Source: Chloranthus sessilifolius (Eukaryota > Streptophyta > Magnoliopsida > Chloranthales > Chloranthaceae). Taken from it: 64,000 bases of DNA. The notes beneath the pieces are model-generated. The model searched no databases. It worked only from the letters and a program-made list of their open reading frames with translations, and was not told the DNA's origin. The stretch covers positions 96,112,491-96,176,490 of the forward strand of contig CM037595.1 of NCBI GenBank assembly GCA_021018995.1, given 5' to 3'. A program made the position numbers and the translations under genes. Positions 25,001-34,335 of this stretch are shown piece after piece. Every line of letters begins with the position of its first letter. Positions within the stretch are counted from its first letter, which is position 1.

Positions 25001-28000
25001 TTCTTGAGGAGTGGTCATGGCCACTGCACCAACCCCCTGTCGGTTTGATAATGCCATGATTCTTGGCTGGTTGTTTAACTCAATGGATCAAAATGTTTCT
25101 CGAACCTTTATGTTCTATCAGTATGAAGCCTTATTATGGAGTAAACTTGAAGAAAAATTTGCACCAGCTGAACATGATACATGGATGTAATAACTTGCTC
25201 GTCATATTCTTGAGTGTAGACAAGGTGATATGGCTATGGGGGAGTACTTGAGTACCTTACTTGTGGGAGGAGCTCAGTCATTATAAGCCGATTTCTCAGT
25301 TTGGCGAGGTCGTCGCTGCCACTCTTTTTCGATGTTGTGAGCGTCAACAGATTTATATGTACTTGGAGGCCTTCTTCCTGAATAACAGTAGAGACAGACA
25401 CAAATTCTTACAACCCTTCCTGCTCTCAACACTGTTTATTGGATATTGTTTTCGGAGGAGTAGCCTTGTTCTATTATGACTCCTACATCGCCCCATTCCC
25501 ACATTTGCGATTGATTCCCACACCTCATGTGGTCGTAGTAAAGGTTCAAATCGCGACTGTGGTGGTCGTGGCCGTGGGGTTGATCTACTAATTTTTTGCT
25601 TGCCCTGTGGAAATACGGGACATGATCGAGATCACTGTTATAAGCTGCATGTATATCCCGATATCATTGAATCACGTTCATCTGGTCAAACTGCTGCTAC
25701 CTCTACTCCTGAGCCAGTTACAGTTACTCCATCTACTGCCATTGCTAGCTCTATCCCTGGACTAGAGCTTTTAGGTATTTCTGCTTTCACTGTCTACCTC
25801 ATCCTATACATTTCACCAAGTCATTGATTCCAGTGCTACTAATCACATGGCGAGTGAGTGACATGGCGTCTCTTCCTATTCTCCACCTAATACCTCTCCC
25901 CAAGTTCGCTTTGCTGATAGTGTTCACAACTGTTACCTGATTCGCCGGCTCGCTGGGTTTGAATTCGGGTCACAATTCACGATTTGCCACTGTTGGATGA
26001 AACCGGTTCGCCAGGGGTAGGATGAGTTTTTACTTCATATAGAATAATTTAGTATATTTAATCAGGCACGTTGCCATAGCAGAGTTGGTAAGACTTGTCC
26101 TTCCCTTTCTATAGGTTACAGGTTCCAGTCTCCTCAGCCGCAATGCATTTTTTGGTGATGTGCGTTTACCCAAACACAAAAAAGAAGGGCTATGCCTGGT
26201 TCGCCTATTACCAGCGAACCGGAAGGAACTGAACTCCGAACTGGGTCGGAACGAATCAATTCGCGGTTCGGTACCCCCAGGAGCGAATCGGGTAACCCTG
26301 GTTTTCATTCCTATTGTGGGACTTGAGACCATTTCTCTATCCTCCTCTTTTTAGCTCAGACTGTGCATGTTTCCCATTTCTCTTCTAATTTTACTTTGAG
26401 TCAATCATATTGCTATACAATTAAATTATTGTGTAGTCTTTTATCCTAAGCATTGTATTTTGTAGGAGCTGACTATGAAGTGGATTGTTGGTAGAGGCAG
26501 AAAGGAGACTTATACTATTCTGGTGCGGGAGTAGATAGTCTTGCATTAGAGGCAGAAAGGAGATTTATACTATTTTGATGCAGGAGTAGATAGTCTTGCC
26601 TGTGCTAACTTGGGGTGCATGTGCCCCTGTGATTAGGCGGGTGCTCTAAGAGGCCGGGACACCCTGGTTATAAAAAAAAGAAGAAGAGTAGATAGTCTTG
26701 CAGCTTCAGCTGCTTTTACTGATGACACTCGTTCTAGTGTTTTGTTTAATTCTTAACCTTCTGTCGGTGCTACACATGATGCTCTTATCTTATGGCATGC
26801 TCGGTTGGGGCATGTTATTTTTAAGACTGATTTCTTTTCTATCTTCAATACGTTATGCATAACTGTTAAATTTCAATATAATATATGTGAATTGACTAAA
26901 CATGTTAGGAATTCTTATCGTTCTCATATAAATCGATATAATGTTCCTTTATGATGATTCATTATGATGTTTGGGGCCTATCTCCTATCATGTCTATGGA
27001 TGGTTTTAGTATACTATGTTGTTTTTATTGATGATCATACTCGGGCCACCTGGGTTTATCTTTTGAATTCTAAGGATGATTTTTTTTTTGAGAAATTTAG
27101 GAGTTCCACTCCATGATTCTTATTCAGTATGGGGGTTCTATTAAGATCCTTTGTACAAACAATGGATTGGTGGTGAATATATCTCATGCTTTTGATCAGT
27201 ATTTTCATTCACATGGTATATCTTATCATTCTCAAGGCTTATACACTCCCTAACAAAATGGTGTTGCGGAGTATAAGCATCAACATCTTATTGGAGCCAC
27301 CTGCTTCTTGTTAGGAGGTATGTATGTAGCGAATCCCTATTGGTCTTTAGCTCTTTTGACTGCCTTCTTGGTCAGGATGCCTACTCGGGTTTTGAATGGT
27401 GGTATTCCTTATCAAGTTTTGCATTCTCGGGGAACTATATTTCATATTGAACCGCATGTATTTGGATGTGCATGTTTTTGTTCACACTCTTTGCCCTTAT
27501 TGTCATAAACTTGATATTCTAGCTACTCTAAAGAGTATAGATGCTAAGATCCTTGCACTTGTTATTTTACATCCATGGATGTTACCTTTTTTTACTCTTG
27601 ATCCTGTGACTCCTAATGCTTTTGATTTATTGGTACCCATGTCTGTTGCTATTGAATCTTCTTCATCCAAACGACAACAAAAGAATGACTTATCTTGTGT
27701 ATCAACTTCAACGATGGCATGGTTGCTTTTCTTCTACTATCTACCAGCCTCCTCCCTCCTTGCAAGTACCTCCAGTAAGTAATTTTTCCCTCCTTGGTTC
27801 GTAGCCTCCATCCTTTTACTTCTATAGTTGTCGTTCCTATTAACTCATCTTTTGATTTAGATCTTCCAACTGCTCTTAAGAAGGGAGTTCAGAATTTCTG
27901 GCCGTTGATGCAGACAACACAACATTTGGGGATCACCTCTCATCTCTTTGCGGCCACAAAGATCTGGGCGAAGCTGGTCTCCCACAAGTCCTCAGTGCTC

Positions 28001-31000
28001 CGATCGACAGAGAGGAGGCCCCCACATTGGTCCCCAATACCCTTTGAAAACTCTGGTGGTTCAAGCGTGGAGCAGTAGTCCGTGAAGGCGCAGCTACACC
28101 CCGCCATCCCATCTGTGAATATGGAGCTCCCCTTCATCAGCATGCCAAGGCCTACAAATGGCGGGCACTCCGTCAATGGAGATCTTTTTGGAACCACAAA
28201 TTTCCATTGCCCCTGCCGTAGAGGGAAATCTAAGAAGGAATTTGTTTTTTGTAAAGGCTGAGAGGGAAGGCCGATCCAACAATCCCCACTTCGTGTTTAT
28301 CCATTTGCGAATATTAAACGATAGAATGCTTTCGTTAGGGATCTGTAGAATAATCCATAAATCCGATAGATGTGGAGTGCAAGTTTAGTGTCAATGGCCC
28401 AACCGACGCTCGCTCTAAGGCTGAGTTCTGGCATGAGCTGGCTGCGGTGGCGTGGCGCTGAGACGTTCCATGGTGTGTCGGAGGGGATTTCAATGCTGTC
28501 TTTTGCTTTGACGAAAAATTCGGCGGTCCATCGGATCGACCGAGCATGGACGCGCTGAACTCCTTCATTCAAGACTAGGCCCTTGTGGATCTGCCTTTAA
28601 AGGGGGCTCACTTCACCTGGTCCAACCTCCAAGACTCAGCTTCGTTGAGCAGGCTGGACCGAGTCTTGGTTGACCTCGATTGGCTTGATTTATTCCCTAA
28701 TGCGATGCTTCATGGTCTTGCCAAGGCCGTTTCAGATCATCGCCCTTTGTTGTTTCATTGTGATGCTATGGGCAGGGGTTCCTCCCCTTTCTGATTTGAA
28801 AGCCTTTGGCTTTCCAATGCGGATTTCAGGGAAAGGGTCCCTGTTTGGTGGCGTCCATCCAATCCTCGAAGATTTGTTGTGTTCAGATTCGTATCCAAGC
28901 TGTCATTTCTAAAGGGTGGCATCCAAATTTGGAACAGGGAGGTGTTTGGTTTGGTCCATGTTAGGAAAGAAACTCTCATGGCGCGTCTCTCTTAGCTCTA
29001 CCTGTTGGAAGAATCAAGGGGGTTATCCGATATTGAGATAGACGAAAGGTTCAACATGAAAATGAAGTTCAACGACAAGTGTCTTCAAGAAGAGATTTGT
29101 TGGAAACAAAAATCCAAGGTCCATTGGTTGAAAGAAGGTGACTACAACACTAAATTTTTTCACTCGGTGGCTAATGTCAGGAACAAGAAGAAGCATATGT
29201 GCAGAATCGAAGTGGACGGGGCGGTCATAACTGAACCGGACCTGATTAGATCTAAGACGGTCAAATTTTATGAGCAACTATATAGTGAAGAATGTGTTTC
29301 TAGGCCGGAACTGGACTGTATCCCCCCCCCCCCCGAGAGTTGGATCGGGACACGATGGAGGCTTCTTTTGACGAGAAGGAGGTATGGGTTGTTATCAAAT
29401 TTAGTGGCAACAATAAATCCCCTGACCTTGACGAGTTTACGATGGAGTTTTTCAGAAGTTTCTGGCTACTTCTTAAAACGAACATCATGGTGTTCTTTCA
29501 CAAGTAACATTCTTGTGCTTCCATTGGTAGAAGCCTCAACTCGACTTTCATTGCTCTCATTCCGAAGAAAGACGGAGCCGAGGACGTCCGAGACTTCCGA
29601 CCCATCAGCCTGATTAATTGCTTGTTTAAGATTCTGTCCAAAGTCCTCGCTAACCGATTGAAACCAGTTTTTGGGAAGATCACCTCGCCCAACCAGGGGG
29701 CGTTTGTCCCCAATAGACAGTTGATAGATAAGGTGTCAGTGGCGCAGGAGGTTATCACTCGGCACACAATCATCGAGTTCCGGCTGCCGTATGGAAGATC
29801 AACGTGGAAAAGGCCTACGACCGAGTCAACTGGGACTGCCTCGAGTATATGTTGAGGAGATTTGGCTTCGGAGAGAGGTGAAGATGGATGAAAGCGTGTT
29901 ATTACTCTGCGTGTTCTTGGTTCTAGTTAATGGCTCTCTGTGTGGTTACTTCAAAAGCTCTCGGGGTCTCCGACAGGGGGATCCGCTGTCCCCTTTCCTA
30001 TTCAACATTGTTGGGGAAGCGCTGGGAGGCCTCCTTGAGCCTGTTTGATCTTCCGGCTGCGTTTCGGGTATCTCGGTTGGCCGCTTCGGTTGGGTGATTA
30101 CTCACCTCCAATATGCAGACGACATGATCTTGTTAGCCGAGATTCGAGCCTTTGCTGATGTGCTCACGATTTACGAAGCGATGTCGGGGCAGCGAGTTAA
30201 CTTAGCCAAATCTAAGGTGATTGATATAGGCATTGACTGCCATTTGGTTGGAACATTGGCGCAGAAGGTTCATTGTGAGACCGACGTGCTTCCTACCTCT
30301 TACTTGGGCCTGCCTCTTGGAGTAGGCAAGCTCAGTGCACGGGGCTGGGAAGGAAGACTCTCATCATGGAAAGAGAAACTTTTAAGTAGTGGAGTTTGCC
30401 TATGTTTGGTCAAATCTGTCCTCAGCCTCCCTATTTTTTTTTATGTCCATGTTCAAACGTCCCATAAAGGTAATCCGGAAGTTAGATGTCCCATAGAGGT
30501 AATCCGGAAGTTAGAAAAAAATTGAAAGAGATTTCCTGCAGGAGGGGTCGGGGCTAGAGAAGAAATTCAACTTAGTTCAGTGGGAGACTTGCCTCTTCCC
30601 CAAGCGCTTTGGTGGTCTAGATATTAGGGACCTGAGATTGATGAATAAGGCGCTTCTTGGAAAGTGGTTATGGCGTGTGGGGTGTGATTCCGAAAGGGCA
30701 GCCTCTGGTTACTTGTTTTGGCCGAGAAATATGGATGGGCGCAAGGCTACTGGGGTATTAGTGTTTCCATTTCTAGGAGGGTCTCTGCATGGTGGAAGGG
30801 AATTTGCGGAGTTTGGTTGGACTTTGCGCGGTGAACCTCTTTCAGTTGGGGGGACGGTTCACGTATTCAGTTTTGGGAGGATCTGTGGATTGAGCTCTAC
30901 CCGCCGAGTTCTGTATTTCAAAGTATCTTCAACGTGGTAGTTAATCCTCGAGCATCGCTAGCCGAGATGTATTTTGCCTCTGGGGGTGCTCCTGTTTGGA

Positions 31001-32587
31001 ACATAGTCACTAGGAAGTCTCTCTCTGACGAAGAGATGGGATAGTTCCAACGTTTGTTGCTCTGTCTCCATGGTGCTAAGCAGAAACAGCACCAAAGGGA
31101 TGTTCGTATGTGGTTGGCGTCTAAGAATGAAATCTTCCCGGTTAAATCTTTTTATCGGATTCTCTCTTGCCGTTCGATGATTGCGGTCGACTGGAACTTC
31201 ATCTGGAAAGTCCCGGCCCCGCCGAAGGTGAAGTTCTTCTGTTGGACAACAATTCTCCGGCGAATTCTCACGATGGACCAGCTTTTGATCAGAGGCAAAG
31301 ATATCCCTAATTGATGCCCTATGTGTCTTTGTACCGAAGAGTATATTTCCCATCTCTTTATCCACTATTGGGGCTTCCAAATTTTGGAATTGTCTTTTTA
31401 AGTCATTTGAAATGTGTTGGGTTCTGCCGGAATCGGTTCCTCTGTTGTTTGTCTCTTGGTACGGCCATAGATTTGTTGAAGCCTTGAGAGCCTTTTGGAG
31501 AGTGGCTGCTTTTGCTGTTCTTTGGGGCATTTGGATTGAAAGGAACAACCAGTTTTTCAACCGAAAGCGCCGCCCTTTTGGAACTATTTTGAAAAGTAAC
31601 AGAGACCCCATGTTTTTGTGGTGTCCTAGCGAAAATGGAGGGATCTTGGGCCTAGATGGTGGCATCGCGTAGTCCACGGAGGCCGAGGGGAGGGGTCTAC
31701 CTTCGTCCCTGGGGCTTCGCTTTTTCGTGCTCCTTGTTCTTGCTGCTTTTTCCTTTTGTTTTTTTATCCTTGTATCTTTTCCCAGCTTCTTACTGGCTCT
31801 GATTGCAATGGAATGAGCATTTTACTGATCAAAAAACAAGAAAAAAAAGATCTAGGAGGATGATTTTCTCACAATTGAAAACTTCGTAGTGTCAGAATGT
31901 GATAGATTAGGTATCTGGGGCCTGGGCTCTGCTTACTGTGTAACTGGTGGCAGGTTTGAGGACATCTCAAACTGGAAGTTGTGCATCCATGTAAGTCATC
32001 ATCACTAGAAAATAGTCTTTTATCTATGTCCATTCGCCTCAAGAAGTGTCAATTCTCTTGTTGATTCCTCAGCTTACCATGAGCTATTAAATAGGCCTTT
32101 CAAATGTTGTGGCAGGGATTCCATGAAGGAAGTTTCTATGCGTGTTTTACCACATAGAAAGAAAATTTGTTTCTATCCCTATTTTTAGGGGGGGGGGGGT
32201 TGTCTTCTCAGCCTCTCTACTGCTTGCACAAGTTGGTCCACCTCAGACGTACTGGGTTTTTGGGATTCTATTACCTTGGATGTTCCTTAGCTGTGGTTTT
32301 GCCAGATGGTGTTAGGTTGAAGATCTCTAGTTAGCCAGGTTCTCTTGCTAGGCTCTGGCTTAGCCCCTTGTAATTCCATCTCTAATAAAAATTGAAGCTT
32401 GCTTATTAAAAAAAAGTGGTTTTATGTATGTTTTACCTCTTTTATCCAAAATTTTAGGGAAAAAAACTGAGGGACAGGCAACTCACTTATTCAAAACTTT
32501 CTAGTGGGTCAATATGATGTCTATTGGTTTACGTTAGGGTTTTATAAAAAAATTTACCATCTTTCTCCATGGCATGTGTGTGTGTGT

Positions 32588-32631
<44 letters not shown>

Positions 32632-33809
32632 CTGTATATATATATATTTCTTCTGATGAATGACACTTGTATTAATCATAGGTATAAACGATGCAAAAAG
32701 TAAAGCTACAATACAAGCTTGCACGGATAGTTTTCCCAGTCCAAAATTTTTGATGCCTAGTTCATTCTCTAAGTAGAGTTTGCTACCCACTTCTTTTGGT
32801 GTATTCAAAATAGATCTCAAGTCGTACGATCACTTCAAAAAATTTACCACCCAACATCTTCTTTCAAATCCAACCGATAACATTTACCAAGCCACTTTCA
32901 CCTCTTAAGGACCTTTGAGGTGATTATAAAAAATTTGAAGCCAATAGCTCTATTCCCACACTTCATTTGAATCATTATACCCAATCGTTCCTTAAAAAGC
33001 CTTGAATAACTTCCCCAGAATGGTTGTGGAACACTCCCCATACTGGCTCTCGGTTCTCAACTGCATTTCCCTCGAAATTAAGCTTGATGTCCTTCCTTGG
33101 ACATTCCAATTTTCTTTCACTTTATTCTTAAATCTTTTGCAATAAGTATCATAATCCAATCTCATGCCATTGAATTCTTCTCTTTTGTAACCCATTTGAT
33201 TCATCCTTGATCTTACTAGCTAACTTCATCATTTGAGGACCACGGAATAGCTGTTGTTCCTGTGGACCCCTTGTCCAAATGCTGTCAAAAGTGGGTCCTA
33301 GATGTTGCATGGTCTCTACTATTGAATATTCTACTCAAGCTGTTGTCCTCATTTCATTTAGAAATCCCATGATTCCCGGAAGCTTCGTGATAGAGAGAGC
33401 TTAATGGTCTGATTTTTTTATGCTGATCCTATGGTCTCTCTTGCATCTTGCTGGTTTTGGTAACTAACATCTTTAACAAAATTGTAAGGCTGTGTCAGTT
33501 TAGAATCCCTATAATCAGAATTATTAGATTCATATGGTGTTATTGTCCTGTTTGTTATCTGTTGAAATCTCTGATGTTGAATATTTTATCTCATCTCGCA
33601 ATTGCAAGCATCCCTATTGCCAAAAATGCATTAGAATATTTTATCTTAGAAATTCTCCCGCAGGCTCACAGTGCAATTGCTGCCCTCAACTGTAGTGGCG
33701 TGGTACTTGGATCCTTGCCGATAAGGTCTGTTGCTTCCACATCCTGTTAGCTTTCCTGGTTACTTTGTTTTAATAACCTGCTCCCAAGGGGAAGGAATCT
33801 CGTCAAGTT

Positions 33810-33863
<54 letters not shown>

Positions 33864-34335
33864 AACATTTTTTTTATTGACCATTTTTGTGGTTCTGATG
33901 GAATTAAGTCCATCCCCTGAATGGGGTTAGGCCCTCTGTCGATGGCCGGCTGAATCGGAAGTCAAACTCCGTTTGACTTGTATATTGGCCTCCCAAAGTG
34001 AGGTCAGGGATAATTTTGGATGATGCCTAAAATGGTCCCAATCTTGTTTCGGCAAAGGTAACTTGGATAAGGCATGTTTTGCACATCCATCAAAACAACG
34101 AAGTAAACAACCTTGAATCCAAGATAACAAGGGATTGTTGAGACTATGCAACATGCTCCATTAGCTCACAAACTTGAGATGCCCAACAAAATTTGTTAAA
34201 TCTGGTTTAAGTAATGGATTCTTTAATGAAAGACTTTTTCTAACTGGTTTGTGTTCCTTGTAAATCTGTCACAGGGTAAGCCCGTCAAAGACCCCAGTTC
34301 GACAACGTTCTCCGCGTGCGCCCATTCCTCGTTGA
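15820..34335 (+). CDS. CID8-13-type PABP-interacting protein (PAM2 + two RRMs), 10 exons
   Basis: Predicted 341-aa RNA-binding protein; family members bind the MLLE domain of poly(A)-binding protein through PAM2. CDS join: 15820-16200, 16298-16411, 16985-17029, 17509-17581, 17700-17812, 17981-18040, 18130-18177, 18283-18351, 33664-33725, 34275-34335. All introns are GT-AG and the frame closes at TGA. PAM2 core [10 protein letters not shown] is near residues 85-94. A basic KRR stretch precedes RRM1 (about 156-230; RNP2 VYVSDI, RNP1 RFAFVEF). RRM2 starts near 254 (VYCTNI, RIAFVEF) and is followed by a short Ser/Pro/Arg tail. Intron 8 is 15.3 kb and falls inside RRM2. Family length is about 290-360 aa, so the gene looks complete. 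Which CID paralogue it is cannot be resolved here. Confidence 0.93.
16298..17812 (+). CDS. CID-type gene, exons 2-5 (RRM1)
   Basis: Exons 16298-16411, 16985-17029, 17509-17581 and 17700-17812. They encode the basic linker, RNP2 VYVSDI, helix [17 protein letters not shown]1 RFAFVEF and the inter-RRM segment [15 protein letters not shown]. Exon 4 ends one base into a codon, and the split GAG completes DEEGARAAL, which confirms the junction. Intron 3 (17030-17508) is mostly filled by a MITE-like repeat. Confidence 0.92.
17040..17430. repeat. MITE-like repeat in CID intron 3
   Basis: Shares ordered blocks ('gctgatattaaag', 'tggttcacatcc', 'gagatgtgttccaatgatggattg', 'cacttggac'-like) with repeats at 57560-58150 and, inverted, at 44085-44330. 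Non-coding. The ends were not resolved. Confidence 0.6.
17981..18351 (+). CDS. CID-type gene, exons 6-8 (first part of RRM2)
   Basis: Exons 17981-18040, 18130-18177 and 18283-18351, all phase 0. They encode RNP2 VYCTNIDKK, helix 1 ([16 protein letters not shown]), and [21 protein letters not shown] with RNP1. The RRM2 fold is not complete here; its last helix and strand are 15.3 kb downstream. If intron 8 were retained the frame would run about 30 codons to a stop near 18450, truncating RRM2. Confidence 0.92.
18352..19615. other. 5' part of giant intron 8, repeat-derived
   Basis: Starts with the donor GTATGG. About 18720-19330 has features of a non-autonomous element: 'gtgccacgtggca' near its left end and 'gtgccacatggcac' near its right. 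No gene. Confidence 0.4.
19616..20174. repeat. tandem duplication, period about 280 bp
   Basis: Units 19616-19894 and 19895-20174 are nearly identical, both containing 'tcttttgactt', 'gtgcctagagcccctgcac' and ending 'tctagacaatgattggata'. The paired ORFs at 19363-19995 only reflect this duplication. Confidence 0.9.
20165..20501. repeat. TA microsatellites enclosing a palindromic AT-rich segment
   Basis: (TA)n at 20165-20228 and 20445-20501. Between them the word GTAATAAAGGTAGCATATAT occurs twice direct (near 20245 and 20419) and once inverted (near 20305), giving hairpin potential. Low-complexity ORFs of repeating Tyr-Ile here are artefacts. Confidence 0.85.
20502..20851. mobile_element. MITE inserted in TA repeats
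   Basis: A 350-bp element with about 45-bp imperfect terminal inverted repeats. The left end carries GGAAGTTACTCCAGGTGGAG and ends CTCCAACATC; the right end, read inward, gives GGGAAGGTGAAGATACTC and also ends CTCCAACATC. TA repeats border both sides, so the insertion site was probably TA or a TA microsatellite. No coding sequence. Confidence 0.7.
20852..22560. other. intron 8 repeat DNA with microsatellites
   Basis: Contains (TG)n at 21315-21343, short TA runs near 21638 and 21992, and a GATA-like tetramer near 22021-22036. The segment between the TA runs (about 21650-21992) has the look of another TA-bordered non-autonomous element with 'gtgccacgtgg'-type words. No gene. Confidence 0.4.
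22561..24769. other. intron 8 DNA, no recognisable gene
   Basis: GC-rich blocks at 22620-22740 ('ggcgcctagg') and 23310-23400 ('gccgcctaggcc', with a G run near 23349) probably mark the two ends of a decayed MITE. A CT microsatellite lies at 24033-24059. ORFs here are short and featureless. Confidence 0.35.
24856..25049 (-). mobile_element. tRNA-derived SINE nested in the Copia gag
   Basis: On the minus strand: head with A-box-like TGGTGCAGTGG, B box GAGTTCGATTCCC, body, and a 3' A tail (T run at 24856-24862). Flanked by the perfect duplication AATGCCAT (24848-24855 and 25050-25057). Removing it rejoins the Copia gag reading (VDWEA to MILGWL). Confidence 0.85.
25935..26305. mobile_element. 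MITE-like palindromic insertion containing a tRNA-like segment
   Basis: Ends are inverted copies of GTTACCYGATTCGC (left near 25933, right near 26285-26300), with further 'gaaccgg/ccggttc' inverted words inside. Between about 26070 and 26140 a tRNA-like promoter is visible: A-box-like TAGCAGAGTTGGT and B-box-like GGTTCCAGTCTCC, suggesting a SINE within the element. It interrupts the Copia protease-integrase region. Confidence 0.5.
26601..26684 (+). mobile_element. 5'-truncated SINE copy with 16-bp target duplication
   Basis: Carries only the 3' end of the same SINE family as 24856-25049 (shared GGGTGCTCTAAGAGGC), then an A-rich tail. Flanked by GAGTAGATAGTCTTGC on both sides. The left flank itself belongs to a short tandem duplication in the Copia relic. 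Confidence 0.75.
27890..31849 (+). mobile_element. L1-type LINE relic (endonuclease, reverse transcriptase, zf-RVT)
   Basis: Non-LTR retrotransposon in the sense direction of the host gene. An APE-type endonuclease is visible around 28470-28790: [40 protein letters not shown]. The linker ([20 protein letters not shown]) is at 29100-29160. Reverse transcriptase spans 29550-30400: [33 protein letters not shown] and catalytic YADD at 30112-30123. A C-terminal zf-RVT-like block ([16 protein letters not shown], then C-x2-C...H) is at 31200-31360. It ends in A-rich sequence near 31830-31849. Numerous stops and frameshifts make it inactive. Minus-strand ORFs here, including the 239-codon one, are shadows. 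Confidence 0.9.
31850..33663. other. 3' part of giant intron 8
   Basis: Up to the acceptor at 33662-33663. About 32180-32410 resembles a second, 5'-truncated LINE 3' end ('ttgtaattccatctctaataaaa' then an A run). A compound TG/TC/TA microsatellite lies at 32575-32648. No gene otherwise. Confidence 0.4.
32575..32648. repeat. compound (TG)n(TC)n(TA)n microsatellite
   Basis: Consecutive TG, TC and TA dinucleotide runs. Confidence 0.95.
33664..33725 (+). CDS. CID-type gene, exon 9 (end of RRM2)
   Basis: Acceptor CCCGCAG|GCT and donor AAG|GTCTGT. It encodes [20 protein letters not shown] plus two bases of an Arg codon. This is the family's final RRM2 helix and strand, and it continues the phase-0 frame of exon 8 across 15.3 kb, which is the main evidence that the distant exons belong to one gene. 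Confidence 0.93.
33811..33860. repeat. (TA)n microsatellite in CID intron 9
   Basis: About 50 bp of uninterrupted TA between exons 9 and 10. Confidence 0.95.
34275..34335 (+). CDS. CID-type gene, exon 10 (C-terminus)
   Basis: Acceptor CACAG|G completes the split Arg codon; the exon then encodes [19 protein letters not shown] and TGA. This Ser-Pro-Lys-Thr-Pro tail is typical of the family. Confidence 0.93.

Larger units (their letters stand above)
24770..27890 (+). mobile_element. Ty1/Copia retrotransposon relic (gag, protease, integrase)
   Basis: Translated fragments appear in Copia order: gag ([24 protein letters not shown]) around 24820-25250; zinc knuckle C-x2-C-x4-H-x4-C ([14 protein letters not shown]) at about 25597-25640; protease-like [10 protein letters not shown] near 25830; integrase with WHARLGHV (26790), [19 protein letters not shown] (27015-27070) and the conserved tail [15 protein letters not shown] (27385-27425). 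It ends near 27890 at [12 protein letters not shown], where reverse transcriptase would begin. Many stops and frameshifts make it dead. It is interrupted by a SINE, a MITE and a SINE fragment, and its 3' half is replaced by a LINE. Confidence 0.85.

Noticed and set aside
30958..31677. 239-codon ORF on the minus strand
   Set aside because: It is antisense to the LINE zf-RVT region, whose sense-strand fragments match the family; the minus-strand product has no domain.
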